Positions 11,470 through 24,299 of a stretch of DNA of 64,000 nt are shown piece by piece. The stretch spans positions 70,839,118-70,903,117 of the forward strand of contig NC_054537.1 of assembly GCF_017654505.1 (NCBI RefSeq), in the 5' to 3' direction. Below the pieces are notes generated by a model. That model saw only the letters and a list, made by a program, of their open reading frames with translations. It did no database searches and was not told the DNA's origin. Both the position numbers and the translations under genes were made by a program. Numbering within the stretch: position 1 is the stretch's first letter; the number at the start of each line of letters is the position of its first letter. This stretch comes from Polyodon spathula. Taxonomy: Eukaryota > Chordata > Actinopteri > Acipenseriformes > Polyodontidae.

Positions 11470-11791
11470 ATTCAGTTTGGTCAGGCTGAAGCTCAGAATA
11501 TTCATTTGAAGATCAATCTGTTGCACCCACTCGTTCCTTCCTCTGATGCAATTTTTCAGCACGATAATATGAAAAGTGTGTTTGTCACCTGCAAGGTTTG
11601 ACTTGCACTGTTGAGTGTCTTTCTCATTTCCATGTTGTGTATTAGCTGTAGAATTCTGATTGACCGTTAGGAATGGCATATGTTTGTGTGTGTTGGTTTG
11701 TTTGCAATATTAGATACATTTTGTGATATAGTAGGTTATATAAATAATAATAATATAGAAGAAATGGAATAGCTGTTGCTCGACTATGAGC

Positions 11792-11888
<97 letters not shown>

Positions 11889-12945
11889 GTAATTAGTGCA
11901 TAGATATGTGCCTTAGTGAAAACTCTCTTGATCTATGAAAACAAAAAAAAAAATCACTGTATCTTAAACATTTAGAAACCCATTAAAGAGTAGTCTTTAG
12001 TAAGACCTGTTTGTATAAATCTGTTCTCCATTTAGTACAGTAATGCAGACTTTTCAAATGTATGGTTTAGCTAAACAGTATAGCACCTGAGGAGTAGCTC
12101 TATAAAATAAATTCTGAATTTATTTATGCTAAAGATTAAAGCTACAGTGCCTCTTATGTTCTCAAACGTGTTGAACATATAAGCTTATCCTGTAAAGTTT
12201 CAGTAGGATAACAAAAATATTTAGGGGAAAACAAAAGATCCCTTTTATACCAATTGGCTGAAGGGTATTGTCATCAGCAATGTGATGGCCGGCTATTATG
12301 AAGTTTGGGGATGTACACAAACTGGAAAGCCATAAGGCTAAATTGGTTGAATGCAGAAAACTCCAGATTGTTTTAATCTCATTGGTAGGACACTTACAGT
12401 AGCTTTGAAACTAATTGTAGACCATTGTGCCAAAGTGAATGCTACCGACCTAGTTATTCTTTTAAATGGAAATAAAAATAAGGATTGGTTGATTTGCTGG
12501 TAAAACAAATTGATAAGGTGGTCATTCTGGGATTTTGGGTTGATGCCTATTATGATATATGTTGTATTTTCTAAATATTTGTACTCAGCCTTGTACATTT
12601 TTAACCCACTTTAAGGGATACTCTACTCCTTATGTGCACATTATAATTTTAATGTAACAGATCTGTAATTAAGTCAATAGTGATATATGTCATGGAGGCA
12701 TTTTATTTTCTTGAAAAGAGTATTTATGGCTAAACCTTTTGTTTTATGATAATTAATCGTATTGTATTTGTTTACATTAAAGCCTATTAAAAACCTGTCC
12801 GCTTTTTGCGTCTGTTTATCAGCAAGCTTCCCCATGTAGCTGCCAAGTCTGTGAATTATTAGCTTTAACAGCAAGGGTTTTAGACTGTAGTTCTTCAGCT
12901 GCTGTCCTACAAGACCGATTGCTTGGCACACTACACTGGAAATGC
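11470..12945. other. Intronic sequence, microsatellite only
   Basis: Apart from the (GT)n(AT)n tract at 11799-11886, no supported gene or repeat is seen. The minus-strand ORFs here (11434-11679, 12338-12598, 12674-12931) have no recognisable domain and look like chance ORFs. Confidence 0.5.
11799..11886. repeat. (GT)n(AT)n microsatellite
   Basis: About 20 GT units are followed by about 24 AT units. Confidence 0.97.
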
Positions 12946-12949
12946 AGCT

Positions 12950-13400
12950 GACCTTATCTGACCACTTTGGAGTCCATTCTAGTCATCTGCTTTCGGTGCT
13001 GGGGTCCAGAATGCTTCAATGCAGATTGTCAGTGCTGAGCAACACCAGGGCATAAAAAAACATAGTCCTGGCATCATGCACTGAAAAACATATTAAGGTC
13101 TTTGCATGTTTTACGCATGGTCCTTCCCTGATGATATATTAGGCAGAATAACACCATGGCAATCGGAGACCTTCCAGGGTAATTTGTTATTCATAGCAAC
13201 TGACACATCCTTTTACTGCATAGATTATCTCCAACTATACAGCCATATAATAAACCCCTTGGAGATCCAGACACCGGAGCTTTAACAAATGGCTCGACCT
13301 AACAGGGCTTGTTTAAATATTTGCAGTCCCTTCCTGTGACTGTAAAACCCCCTTCGAATCCAAAACCCCTTAACAGTATATTTATTTCTTCAGGACTTTC
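12950..13400. promoter_or_regulatory. Candidate conserved non-coding element
   Basis: About 450 bp of balanced, non-repetitive sequence with no ORF. It contains CTTATCTGACC (GATA-like), AACAAATGG, GCTTTAACAAATGG (SOX/E-box-like) and other dense motif-like words, and ends before T-rich DNA. This is texture-based inference in a known enhancer-rich gene. Confidence 0.25.
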
Positions 13401-13789
13401 TCCAAAAACATGAAACTCTCTTTTTTTTTTTTTTTTTCCAAGAAAGCTGATGGAAGGGAGCTACAAAATTTTATAGCAGAGGAATACAATCCACTCATAT
13501 TTAATTACGCAAGGTGTTCTTTTTATTGTTGGATTGCTTTTTTTTCCCCTTTTTTTTGTTGACAGTGAATAGATTTATATACTTGGAACAGAAAGACAGT
13601 GTTTTAAATTTGATATTGTCTTTGAATTTTTGCATGTGTTACGCCAGAAGAGGAGATCATTTTTACAAATGCAGGATTAAGAATTGATATATGCTGGCAC
13701 AGCTTCTCGCTTTCACATTACTGCTTTCTTTACTAAAAAAAGTGGTTTGCGTAAAGAACAGGAGACTGAACATGCTTTAGTTTTTTGTT

Positions 13790-13810
13790 CCCCCCCCCCC
13801 CCCCCCCCCC
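13790..13810. repeat. Poly(C) run
   Basis: About 21 consecutive C, capable of i-motif or, on the minus strand, G-quadruplex structure. Confidence 0.9.
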
Positions 13811-13850
13811 ACAGGGATTTTTGATTTAAATATATATACACACACACACA

Positions 13851-14536
13851 CAGTGTCTTGCAAAAGTATTCAGACCCATAACCAATTCTCTCATATTACT
13901 GAATTACAAGTGGTACATTGAAATTTCGTTCTGTTCGATATTTTATTTTAAAACACAAACTCAGTTTAAAGCTGTTATTGCACCGAAAGGTGGCTCTACC
14001 AAATATTAATGTGTGGGGGCTTGAATACTTAAACGCAGTTTAAGCTGTTATGCACCGAAAGGTGGCTCTACCAAATATTAAGCGTCACACATTCTGTCCG
14101 ACAAATATCAGTCATGGGCTCAACAAAATATGAGCTATTTAGTAATCCACATCTGCTTATGATATTTTCTAATTTGTTGTAAGTACAAATTGGTATTATG
14201 ACTAATTTTGTGCTTGCAATGATTTAATTGAACAAGGCAGCGACTATTACTAAAATTTATGTGTTATCTTAAGATTTTAAGCTGTTATTGCACCGAAAGG
14301 TGGCTCTACCAAATATTAATGTGTAGGGGTTGAATACTTATGCAAGCAAGATATTTCAGTTTTTTATTTTTCTTAAAAATATTTCCCAACATAAAACCAA
14401 CGTCACCTTACAATAATTGATTCCGAGTTTGTGTTTAAAAATAAAATATTAAATAGAATGAAATTTCAGTGTACCATTTGTAATTCAGTAACATGAGAGA
14501 ATTGGTCAGGGGTCTGAATACTTTTGCAAGCCACTG
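13851..14536. mobile_element. Non-autonomous Tc1-derived MITE (family C ends)
   Basis: The left end CAGTGTCTTGCAAAAGTATT and the right end, whose reverse complement is CAGTGGCTTGCAAAAGTATT, form inverted termini of family C (as at 3484). Between them is no transposase, only three copies of its last codons and stop region (GCACCGAAAGGTGGCTCTAC at about 13980, 14052 and 14290), translating as APKGGSTKY and stop. About 200 bp of unrelated DNA (14080-14275) lies between copies two and three. The element must depend on a transposase supplied elsewhere. Confidence 0.8.
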
Positions 14537-14539
14537 TGT

Positions 14540-15162
14540 GTATGTGTGTGTGTGTCTATATATATATATATATAAGCATGCATCTACTGTATTCATGCTG
14601 GCATATCTTCTTTACAAATGATGTACTGTACAGTGACTTAGTAAATGCATGGGAGTAACTCTTATGAAAAGCGTTTGTAGGTCCTTTGGTTTCTAGTATT
14701 GTGCACTTTTAACATTAACGTTCTGTAATTACCATAACTTTACTATAAGGTAATTACCAAAAGGTTTTGTTTTTCAAGGTTTAAGAATGTTTAATAAAAA
14801 CATGTAAATGCATAAATATATGGTATAAAGATTAGCCCTAAGCATGCAGCAACTGATTTATTCTTTGTAAACCATTAATTTCCCATGAATTGAAAAAAAA
14901 AAGCTACCTTATAAACAGGTTTTGGGCCTCAGGATTTAGCTTACTGTATAATTTGCTGTGTACATTTCTTTTCTAAGCATTTTTAAATTTATTTTTGAAA
15001 TGGGGGTATGACTTCTGCAAAGAGGCTTATGTACAGTAATATAGTTTCATGTGATGTTTAATGGTCTGTTTTATAGGATTCTGTATTTTGCTGTTGAGTT
15101 GGAATGTATTAAAGCATTATGCTAACAATTTTGAAAATTAATTGCTCCTCATCTCCCGGTAC

Positions 15163-15199
<37 letters not shown>

Positions 15200-15390
15200 G
15201 ATTAATTAAACAACCAGGGTTTATGTCAATGTGTAAATTAAACTGCCTTCTTTTATTTCTTAAGAATACATAGAAAACACAAATAGCTTTTTTTATGGAA
15301 TTACAAGCCCAGCAACAACTTTTACAAGGGGGCTACCTACTGATTTTTAGTTATGAATAGTATCTTTGTATGTATATTTTTTATAACATG
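14540..15390. other. Intronic sequence without recognisable features
   Basis: AT-rich sequence with a short (GT)n(AT)n tract at 14537-14574 and a poly(A) run at 15166-15195. Nothing else is recognised. Confidence 0.5.
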
Positions 15391-15959
15391 CAGGGCCCTA
15401 TTTAGCAAATATGGGCGCAGTTATAGGAGAGCGTTGGCGAACTGATGCGTTAGCGCACAAAAACGTGATTTAGAAGTCGTGTCTCATACGTGGGTTAACG
15501 CACGTCAAATAGCGACTCACATGTCCAGCCAATCAAAGCACAGTGGGTGGAGTAAGGTTACAACCAATAAGGATTCAACATTCCCTTTAAGGGGCACCTG
15601 TACATCTGCCTTAGCTAACGGAAGGTATTTTGAAACCAAAAAAAATGTCCTGCAGCCCAAGTAAAGAGAATGACCAAGCCCCTCAAGGAAGGCTGCACAT
15701 TTGTTTTAGGAGCCTGGAGAGGGAGAGTGAATACAAAATTTTAAAAAGTGATCTATAAGCAAAGCGAGTGACAGGGGGAGGGATTTAGAATCAGTAGATT
15801 TCCTTAAGTTAGGCATGTATAGCTCACCTTCGAACCATGAGCTCCATCAACCATCAGTTATTACAAATGCTTTTCTGTTAAAAAAGAAAAAAAAAAAAAA
15901 GATGGTACACATTTGCGTCTTAAACAAGAAGTCTGCATTTTTTTTTTTTAAATAGGCTT

Positions 15960-16645
15960 TGTCTGACGTGCCTGGCACTTCCATTACGGAGAGCTATGTT
16001 GTGTAAAACACAAGCCAGGATGATATTGCTAACCTGTGGAGTGTACTGTAGAGTTACGCCACAGATATCCAAATATCGGAATCACATTTTGAGGATTCCA
16101 AATGTTCGCTCAATTACAGTATGAGCACATTTAAAGGTACGGTTATACTTCTGTTCGACAGGACGTGGGGTTGAGCAGTGGTGTCAGTAGTATTGATTGT
16201 TTATTTAGCAGACGCCTTTATCCAAGGCGAGTTACAGATATTGCTTCAGTGGATACCCGTTGTCCCCTATCAACCAGCCCGCTGCCACCTGCGAATTAGC
16301 GAGGATAAACAAGTGATGAGCAGAGCAACAATAGTTTGTATACACATTGGCGATGTAGTTGGTGGCATCACAGATCCCACACTACTTGCACGTTGACAGA
16401 ATAGGTCCCCTTACGATTTATGTAGAGGTGCCTATTCTGTGTTGGTGCATATAGTTTAGTGCTACAAGCAAACAGTGTGCTGCCCGCATGTCTCCTTCCA
16501 TGTCATCCTGAAGCAGCTGGCAGATGTCAGTGATTGTTTGTCTATTGAGACGAAATTGCTGCATACATTGTGTGTCAGACTGGCTCAGAAAAGACAGATG
16601 ATTTCTAAATATTTGGGGATGTCTCCTCCTCCTCTCTGTCTGGCC
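15960..16645 (-). pseudogene. PIF/Harbinger transposase remnant
   Basis: Harbinger transposases are DDE endonucleases that target 3-bp TWA sites. Reading the minus strand from about 16640 downwards shows FRLNRQTITDICQLLQDD, then NRKGTYSVNVQVV (16370-16410), then AAGWLIGDNGYPLKQYL (16240-16295), and finally HTVIERTFGILKM with YTPQVSNIILACVLHNIAL (15960-16110). These are the family's conserved blocks in the right order. The frame is broken by a stop after GILKM, further shifts, and an insertion of the SINE-like motif at 16194-16242. The catalytic block after NVQVV has lost its usual CDA reading. Inactive. Confidence 0.85.
16194..16242 (+). repeat. SINE-like motif insertion in Harbinger
   Basis: TTTAGCAGACGCCTTTATCC and AAGGCGAGTTACAG form the fish-wide interspersed motif also seen at 30080 and 16655. 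It interrupts the Harbinger coding sequence between the YLxT and LLNPT-like blocks. Confidence 0.6.
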
Positions 16646-16654
16646 ACGCAGAAA

Positions 16655-16710
16655 TTATTATTTATTTATTAACAGATGCCCTTATCCAAGGCCACTTACA
16701 ATTGTTACAA
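16655..16710 (+). repeat. SINE-like motif, second copy in Harbinger
   Basis: ATTTATTAACAGATGCCCTT followed by ATCCAAGGCCACTTACAA repeats the same motif as at 16194 and 30080, with a preceding ATT-rich stretch. Confidence 0.6.
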
Positions 16711-17089
16711 AGTATCACATTAATCTGGTGCACACTCCGCATTTCTTTTATTATACTTTTTTTCTCTCTTTTCTTTGGTCGCTTCCCTGGTAGTTTCACT
16801 GGTATTTATAGTCGACCATATAATTTGCGCACAGTTTAGACCTGGTTTTCACTCAACTGAAATGCAAACGTTAACACTGTTAATGGTATGCTAAATCACT
16901 ACATTTGTATATAGATGAGGAGACTCCCTTAGTTCAGCCCACATTGAGCGCTAACACTGACTTGCCGAGTGGGCAGCAAAACATGGTTGCTAAATCACAC
17001 GTGCGCCTGATTTTGCTGTGCTAACTGTTTGCTAAAATGTTTTGCGATTACCTTAGGGGTTTGCGAATGTTGCTAAATAGGGCCCATGG

Positions 17090-18520
17090 TGTGGAGTTGA
17101 AATTTGGAAGTAATCCCATTGTTTTGCGCTGGTATGTGTACTAATGGCTTTTCCACCTGTGCATGTACCAGTAAAAACGTATGAGGATAACTACTATTCG
17201 GTAGTATTCCACTCTCAAGACTACCATATATTCAAAATATATTTTTCAATAGAACATGAAAATAAGAATATTGTTTAGTTTAATTACATGCTTGACTTTC
17301 CAAATAACATTAGTACCTACAAGTCTTTTCAATAGGGTTGCCTGTGAATGTATATCACAAATATCAAATGGTAAATGTCTCCAACTTAAGATTTAGCAGA
17401 GGAATTATTCCATTAGAAATGTACATTATTATTATTATTACTATTATTATTATTCTGCTACAACAAACATAACTACAACAGAAGCCAAAATCTCATGGAA
17501 AAATTGCAAAATTAACGCCTGACCTTAATTAATTTGAACCACCCAGGAATGCTAGTGAGTTGGGGAAGGTACAGAGTGGCATCCTATCTCATTGCATCAA
17601 AATCTTGTGAATGCAAGGTCACAACAGATATTTTGAGGTCAGTAGTTATAGAAGTAGCTTTTGACATGGATGTCATGGAGACTGAAGTAACACGATGAGC
17701 AAATAAAAACTCATTTGGGAAGATCGCATTTAGTAAAATAGCCTTGTGTCGTGACTGTGGTGCTGTATACCACTTCTTTAGAAAAAGAATGCTATGCCGT
17801 GTCACAAATTATAAAGAGCTGAAAACTTAATTGGTCCTGTAGCTGCTGTAAAAAAAAAAAAAAAAAATACAAAACACTTTCAAAACACAACAGTTTATCC
17901 CAGCTCTTCATGACTAATGGCACTTTTTAGTGGCCATGTTGAGCAGGGATGCTACATCCATGATCTCGTCTTTAACTGTGCAACGTGGGTTGGAGTGTAT
18001 GAAGCGAGCTTCCCAATCATGAGTACACCATTGTGAATATTGTTCAATGGTCTTTTCATTTTGATTGATGGGCCTGGTTCTACACCATCTGGCTACTGAT
18101 AGGCCGCATTAATCATATCCTGAACTAAGAAAGAAGATGTAGGCATGGCTGTGTAATACGTATACAATATTGCCCCCTTAAAGCCATGCAGATTATGTGA
18201 CAGTCAGAAATGAAGGTAGCTCTTTGAACTGCTGCAATGCAAATTATGTTTGGAGCGAGAACTAGTTGAATTTCAGTTGGTGGGTGATTTTTCTCTTCCC
18301 CTCACCACATTACTTAAGAAGGCTTTGCATGGAAAAATTCAGTTTTGAATAATTGGGCCCCCTTGCCTGGGAGAGTATGTAGGTTAGGCAGTGCATGCAT
18401 AGACTACTGATGGCTTGTATTTAGGGAGGGGCGGGGAGGGGAGGGGAGGGGGTGAAAAAGAAAAGCATTATAAATGTAAAATACATCATGAAAGAGGACC
18501 TGTTTTTTACAGAATGTTTT
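17090..18520. other. Intronic sequence without recognisable features
   Basis: There is an (ATT)n tract at 17427-17455 and a poly(A) run near 17849. The 73-codon ORF at 17584-17805 (-) has no recognisable domain. The rest is unassigned. Confidence 0.5.
18423..18454 (+). repeat. G-rich tract, quadruplex candidate
   Basis: Six runs of three or more G separated by one or two bases (GGGAGGGGCGGGGAGGGG, then GAGGGGAGGGGG). This fits the usual G-quadruplex pattern on the + strand. Confidence 0.7.
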
Positions 18521-18529
18521 TATAATTAT

Positions 18530-18705
18530 TCTTCACTGTGTGTCATAGAGGAGTGTAATTACTCCATTCAGCATGCAGGATATTAGCATAGCTGAGAAAG
18601 CAATTTATTTGTAACTGCAGTTGACATGTCTGTGTATTATTGCAAAGATGAATTATTTGTGGTCAGGTAACGAGTCCCTCTCTATGATTGCCCAAGGCCT
18701 GCCTG
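18530..18705. promoter_or_regulatory. Candidate conserved non-coding element
   Basis: Balanced sequence with GTAATTACTCCATT, TTCAGCATGCAGGATATTAG and CAATTTATTTGTAACTGC, without ORF or repeat. Texture-based call in an intron known to carry long-range enhancers in other species. Confidence 0.25.
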
Positions 18706-20066
18706 TTTCTATAATGTATTTTGTGTTTCTTTCCTTTGTTAATTCAAGGTGTAAAATACTCATGTGCCTATAAACAAAATAAATTGTGCTAAACAAGCAT
18801 CTAATTTTTTCTGTGAAATTAGAGAATGTCATTCCGTAAGCATATTTTTACTCAGTATGTATGCTGGGCAATTTTGTTTTGGGAGTGAGATTCCTAGTGC
18901 TTTAAACTGTGTAGATGGACTGTCCCTCGCAAGACTGTTTAATTTGTTATTCAAATGCCATCCTCGAAAGAGATTTTATATAGATTTTGTATAGAGTACA
19001 CACATTACTGATAGCTTGTGCTGCGTATTTCAAAAGCGAAGACATGCTTGTGCAGTAAGTTGCCATTATGCAATTTATTATTTATTTATTTATTTAATAT
19101 TCACCTATGTTACAGTGAGAACAGTTATGCCCTAAAGGGCGGGCCATTTGGTCTGCTAACAGTAACTCTAAACGTTGCTTTTTGTCTGAAACATACCTCT
19201 ACTGGTAATGTAATGTCAGCCTTTCTCTCTTACAATTGTGCCTAATCACGTCTGTCCGTCCATCTGTGTCTGTCTGTTACACACTATATGGTGAAAATGA
19301 TAAGTGGCTTAATTTTAATCTGCAAAAGTCTTCACTTTTCTCATACACTCCTAGCCTTACTAAGTATAACAAATGTTTTTAGTTATTTCTGCTAACATCA
19401 ATTTATTATTTACTTGTTGTGATTAATTTTAGGTTAATTTCTTTTTCAGTCATGTTCATAATTTCATCTAGTGCGGTTGGTGTGTTTTATATCTTGAATG
19501 TGAACTTCAGAAATGCTGGTGCAGTTGCTCGCTTAGTGTACGGGAGGTAGTACTAGGGTCAGTAGAATAAAGCACACAGATCGCCTCATCTGAAAAGAGG
19601 AAGTCGCATCGCAAAAAGTCGCATCGTTGCAGGTATAGACTGGAGAGGAGGCTCATAGTGGGAAGCTAAAGGCCTTTCAGGAAGAACTATAGTAAATTAC
19701 AATAGTTCATGTAAATTACAATAATTAATAAAGCTTTAGTGTTAAAGTCAGACTTTTGTATTATGTTTTTACATCGTTGAGTCGGATTTGTTTGGATTTT
19801 AGGAAGTCAGAAAACACTGAAAGCAAAGTGTTTATGATGATTTTAGTGTTTGCAGCATCTTTGTTTTGTAGTATATTTTGATGTCCAGATGTGGGTTTGC
19901 CTAGCATTTTGATTTGTTGTGTGTTAAAAGGAGGATGCTCAGCATGATGACGTATATATAGAAAAAAACTATTGACTGAAAACAGCATCACTGGGCAATA
20001 GTTATATCTGTTTTTGGTCATGTGGTGAGGTTCTAACCAATCAGATGGCAGCATTTCTAAGGACTG

Positions 20067-20070
<4 letters not shown>

Positions 20071-20142
<72 letters not shown>
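20071..20142. repeat. (AT)n microsatellite
   Basis: About 35 AT units followed by a short GT run. Confidence 0.97.
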
Positions 20143-20143
<1 letters not shown>

Positions 20144-20156
20144 GTGTGTGTGTGTG

Positions 20157-20950
20157 TAGTGCTGGGAGGAACGCAGGATTTTATGTTCGAATATTCGCTC
20201 ATAATTTAAGTATTCGCTCAGATATTTGTTTTCAAAAAGTAATAAAAGCCATATTATTGCTCAGAATGCAGGCAGAGACAGCATAGCATCAGGCACGGAG
20301 GCATGGCCTCTGTGTGTGTGCCTTTATTTTACAATAAGTCCTTACTATATGTAACACATTAGAGTAGAAAAATATCCCAAGAGTAAAGAATACATTTCTT
20401 ACTTTACCCCAATGAATTAACTACAAAACAAAGGATGCCAATTCTGAAATAAATAGAACATAAAGTTGATGCCGCATTTTTATTAATTTTTTCCTTTTTT
20501 TTCCATTCCTTGCCATTTCTCTACAGTAAACAGTGGCCAAAGTAATAACATGAGGTTTACTTGTGCCTTTGTAGCTGAACAAGCAAACAAAAACTGAAGT
20601 TTAAGTTTAACTTTAAACACTTCAGATAAAACAAATGTGAAAATGGCATTGTAAAATGAAGGTGACAAAACTGTTTTTGTTCTTATTTATTATATTCCAC
20701 AAAACAGAAAGCCGGAAAAATAAATATAGTATATAAAATCTATATAAAAATCACTTCACAACATTTCCAGCAAGTTGAACCAGTTATAAAACATATGGTA
20801 ATGGATAAGAATCCAGCAGCACACATTGAAATAAAGGCTTTGTGGCAGGCTTTCGGAGTTTTGCTTGCATAAAGCTTTCTAACAAAGCCTTTTTGGATGG
20901 GTAAGGCCACATTCTCTCCACATTTGGTTTCTGAGCAGACCTTTTTCACT
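20157..20950 (-). mobile_element. hAT-like element, diverged copy 3
   Basis: It starts with TAGTGCTGGGAGGAACG followed by GTTCGAATATTCGCTC, inverse to the right end of copy 2. Bases 20578-20600 (GCAAACAAAAACTGAAG) and 20690-20785 (ATTCCACAAAACAGAAAG, ACATTTCCAGCAAGTTG) match copies 1 and 2 in the same order. It is much more diverged than the other two. The right boundary is uncertain. Confidence 0.45.
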
Positions 20951-20969
20951 AGTGCTTAGTACCGTGCTT

Positions 20970-23900
20970 AATAACTCCTAGCCCCAACGTTTGATGAATG
21001 TACAGTAATTTTTTTGTAATGAACGTGGTATTCAAACTCTTTTTTTTTCTTTCCAACTCAGTTGCTCCCTCAGCCAAAGAATAAAACTACAAACTTCCCT
21101 TAATTACTATCAGTTTGTTTATTTCTCCAAAATTTTTATAGTATAGTATAGTTAAACCTATTGAAATCTTCATCCCAGTGGGCAATAATTTAAAATTGTT
21201 TAAAAGATTTAGGTTACAAATCCGGCAGAACCCTAAAACCCCTTAAAGTCCAGCTAGTGCATCATGTATTTTTTTTTTTTTTTTTGGTGATGTGAAACAC
21301 GTGTCACAGGAAGCCGTGATGTGTATCAGTTAGTGCATGACTGCAGAAGCACTTGCAAGCACAAGGAAAGAGTCCAAATTGCTTCGTTTATCCCAGACAC
21401 TTTAATCTTCACATTCATATTTATATATCTTACTTTCACTTTGTAGGAAACTTGAAAGGCTTAGATTTACATATTGCTCTCAAGGATATATATAAAAAAA
21501 AGTTAAACACAAAGTAAATGTTCTTAAGTTACCCCTTTCCAAAGCCCGCTCAGCTGATTAAAGGCACACAGATTAAACATCACTACTTTGTGTACATTTT
21601 GGCTGCACACTGTTCTAACCTGCCTGACAACTTAGTTCTGTCTGCATGTTTCCATATGCTGAGGTTGTTCCGTAGGTGGCCGCATTCCTTGAACACAGAG
21701 CAACGGGCCCTGAAGGTGTCAATGTCTAGTCCTGTTTTGGGTGTGCAGCTGGAAGACTCAGAGCTAATTGAATGGTGTGATTCACTCCTGCCTGCCATTC
21801 CATTGTGTATTCCGGAGTGAAATGTGAACCTGGATTCTGGTCATTTATTGTCACCTGCTGCGCAAATATAATTTTTATTTTAACGAGACAGAAGACAAGA
21901 GACTGTTAACCCCTTCAGGACTCCATGCAATACCCTTCTACCCATGAGTATATGGTCCACAATGTCCCTGTATATTCTGAATTCAGTAATCCCATTGACA
22001 TCTTTTGAAGAGGTGCATGGGTGTTAACCACGATATCATGGATAAATACCAATTAAGGTCCTGTTTTCATTGTCGCAGCCCTTTCCCCACCACATATCTC
22101 AGAACCAATTGACACTCAAACTTAATGTGTGCAGGGTTATATAAATACCTCTGATCTAATATACATTTTTTTGGTTTCCAGAAAATGGAGATGAAAAGCT
22201 TTGAGATCTCAGTTTCAAATTTGAAAGAATAATGCATTCTGAGATTCTCATGGTCAAGATTTAATTATGCACAATCTAATAAAAAGACCACCTTTCATAT
22301 TTTGTTTTTCAGATAATGGACACCAAACACTTTGATACTGGCTTCTTGGTTGTGTAAAATTAAAACTGAAATATTTGGTTGTAATGCTTGACATTCGATG
22401 CTTTCACCTCAAGTCTCAATGAATTCCAATGGATTTCTAGCTCAGTTGAACAATATGCTGCACCTGTCTTTGCATGTTTTTGGCAAAATTGTGATATATT
22501 CGCGTGATCTTTTTATTTCAAGTTTATTTCTAAAGTTAGTATTGTTAGGGGAGTGAACTAAAGATTTCAAAATAAAGGGAAACCTTAAGTATCTTGAAAC
22601 AAAGAGCTTCGCAGACTAGCCTAGAGGTGGGCAAAGACTTTTTTTCTTGCAAACTACTGTAAACTGTGAATGTATGAGGCTTGTCCTACAACATTGCAGT
22701 TTCACATCACCTGATCAGACATTTCTGTGGCAGGAGACATCTGGAATTGATGTTTCAGAAAGAACTGTATGTTGGATGTTGTAGAGAAGTTACAGTTCTG
22801 AAGAGATGTTATGCAGCCAAAATTATTGCCAAGCAGAATCAGCAGTGAATATTATGGGCCAAGGCTCACAAAGATTAAGACCCTGTTTTGTAGCCTGGCA
22901 AGAGTGCTTTTCCTCTATTCTTTCACCCTAAGTAAGCATTTGGGAATAGAATATTTTTGGAGAGGTTAATCTCAGACTGTTTGTTGGCAACAGTAAACGT
23001 GGTGAATGAAGGATAAGGGTGAGTGCTGCATGGACCCTATATACCAGGACCAATACAAGTATTTATTTTGAAGCCTTCCCCATACCATCAGCAAAAACGC
23101 TGCTTCCACAATGTCACACTGATAAATCAGTTCATGTATTTGGGGGTTATTTTTTCGCTCCCTGCTGGAAGGTGATACAACTGAATATGTGTTTTTTGTT
23201 ATAATAATAAAGTGTAAGGCTTTCTTGGGGAAATTTATGAAGCATAGTGGTTTATAAGGGAATGAAACTGCTTCTCATTAACAAGTCATTGCTGGGCTAA
23301 AAAAAAAAAAATTGTTGCATTGCCCCATATACCTTATTTCTTCACCTGCTCTGAAATTCATCCTTAGAACATGTCTCATTCCTATTAAAGTGCATCAGTA
23401 GCTTCTATATATCTGAGCAGTAATGGATTTAAGTTGTTGAAACACAGGCTACTCCCACAGCTGCACATCAGCAAATAGCCATTAGAAGCTATATTACAGT
23501 ACAGTATGTCGATACTGTAATGGTAGATAGTAACAGTAGTAATAATGGGTGAATACACTGGCTGGAGTTTTTTGGTTTGCCATGCAACAGTGTCAAAATT
23601 TAGTGTGAAAAGAGCTAACTTTGTAGCAGTTGCACAAATAGCAGCCAATAAAAATGACCTATCATGGCTGTGGCATTTTAAGCAGGCTGTTAAATTCGGT
23701 TTTGCATATTAACCAAATTTAAAATGCATGGTGCAAACATAGCTGTTATGTTTTTGTTGTGCTATGGTTAGCAGACAGAATGGTTGAGCTAAAAACCTTA
23801 AAGCATCCAAGTGTCCATGCCCGATCTGTGCTTTTTACTAAAATAAGCTAACCTGAAGCACACGCTTCAGTATTTGCTGAGATGCTAAAACAATGGTGTG

Positions 23901-24280
23901 CACTCCCTATAACAAAACAGCTCATTTAGCAGGTTCTTCTGCCTGCTGACTAGTTTAGAAACTCACAGGGTCATCCAAGGTTTCCTGGCATGTTTTTGGA
24001 ATTGAGATTGTGCTAATAATATGTAGCTGCAGTGCTTGCCAAAAAAGACATACAACATTCCTCTGGGATGCAAGCCTACATACATAAGTAATGATGTCAT
24101 AATTCCGTGCTCCACTTGTCTAACTTTGCATTATTGCTAAGCTTGTATTTTTAGATACCACCATTCCTACCCTCTTGAACTTATGACTGAACTTGAGAGT
24201 GAGGGCTTTGTTTGCCTTAGATTCTGTGAAGCAATATGCTTTGTTGGTGGTGTTATTTTTTTATTTTTTTAAATAAATCT
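20970..24280. other. Intronic sequence, mostly unassigned
   Basis: No gene is supported. The ORFs at 21518-21820 (+) and 21583-21798 (-) overlap each other and have no recognisable domain. A TTAA followed by CCCCTTCAGGAC at 21906 may be a piggyBac-type end (see findings). Confidence 0.45.
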
Positions 24281-24299
24281 CTGCTTTTTTCATCAGCCA

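Larger units (their letters stand above)
15393..17085 (-). mobile_element. PIF/Harbinger DNA transposon
   Basis: The element is bounded by perfect inverted ends GGGCCCTATTTAGCAA on the left and its complement TTGCTAAATAGGGCCC on the right, enclosing 1693 bp. The internal minus strand encodes Harbinger transposase remnants. A flanking target duplication is not clear: ATG follows the right end and ATGCA precedes the left. Two short copies of a SINE-like motif (CCTTATCCAAGGC type) have been inserted inside it. A second Harbinger ORF (Myb-like) is not recognisable in 15400-15950. Confidence 0.85.

Noticed and set aside
21518..21820. 100-codon ORF overlapping a 71-codon ORF on the other strand
   Set aside because: No domain, no splice context, and overlapping frames on both strands; likely chance ORFs in a GC-richer patch.
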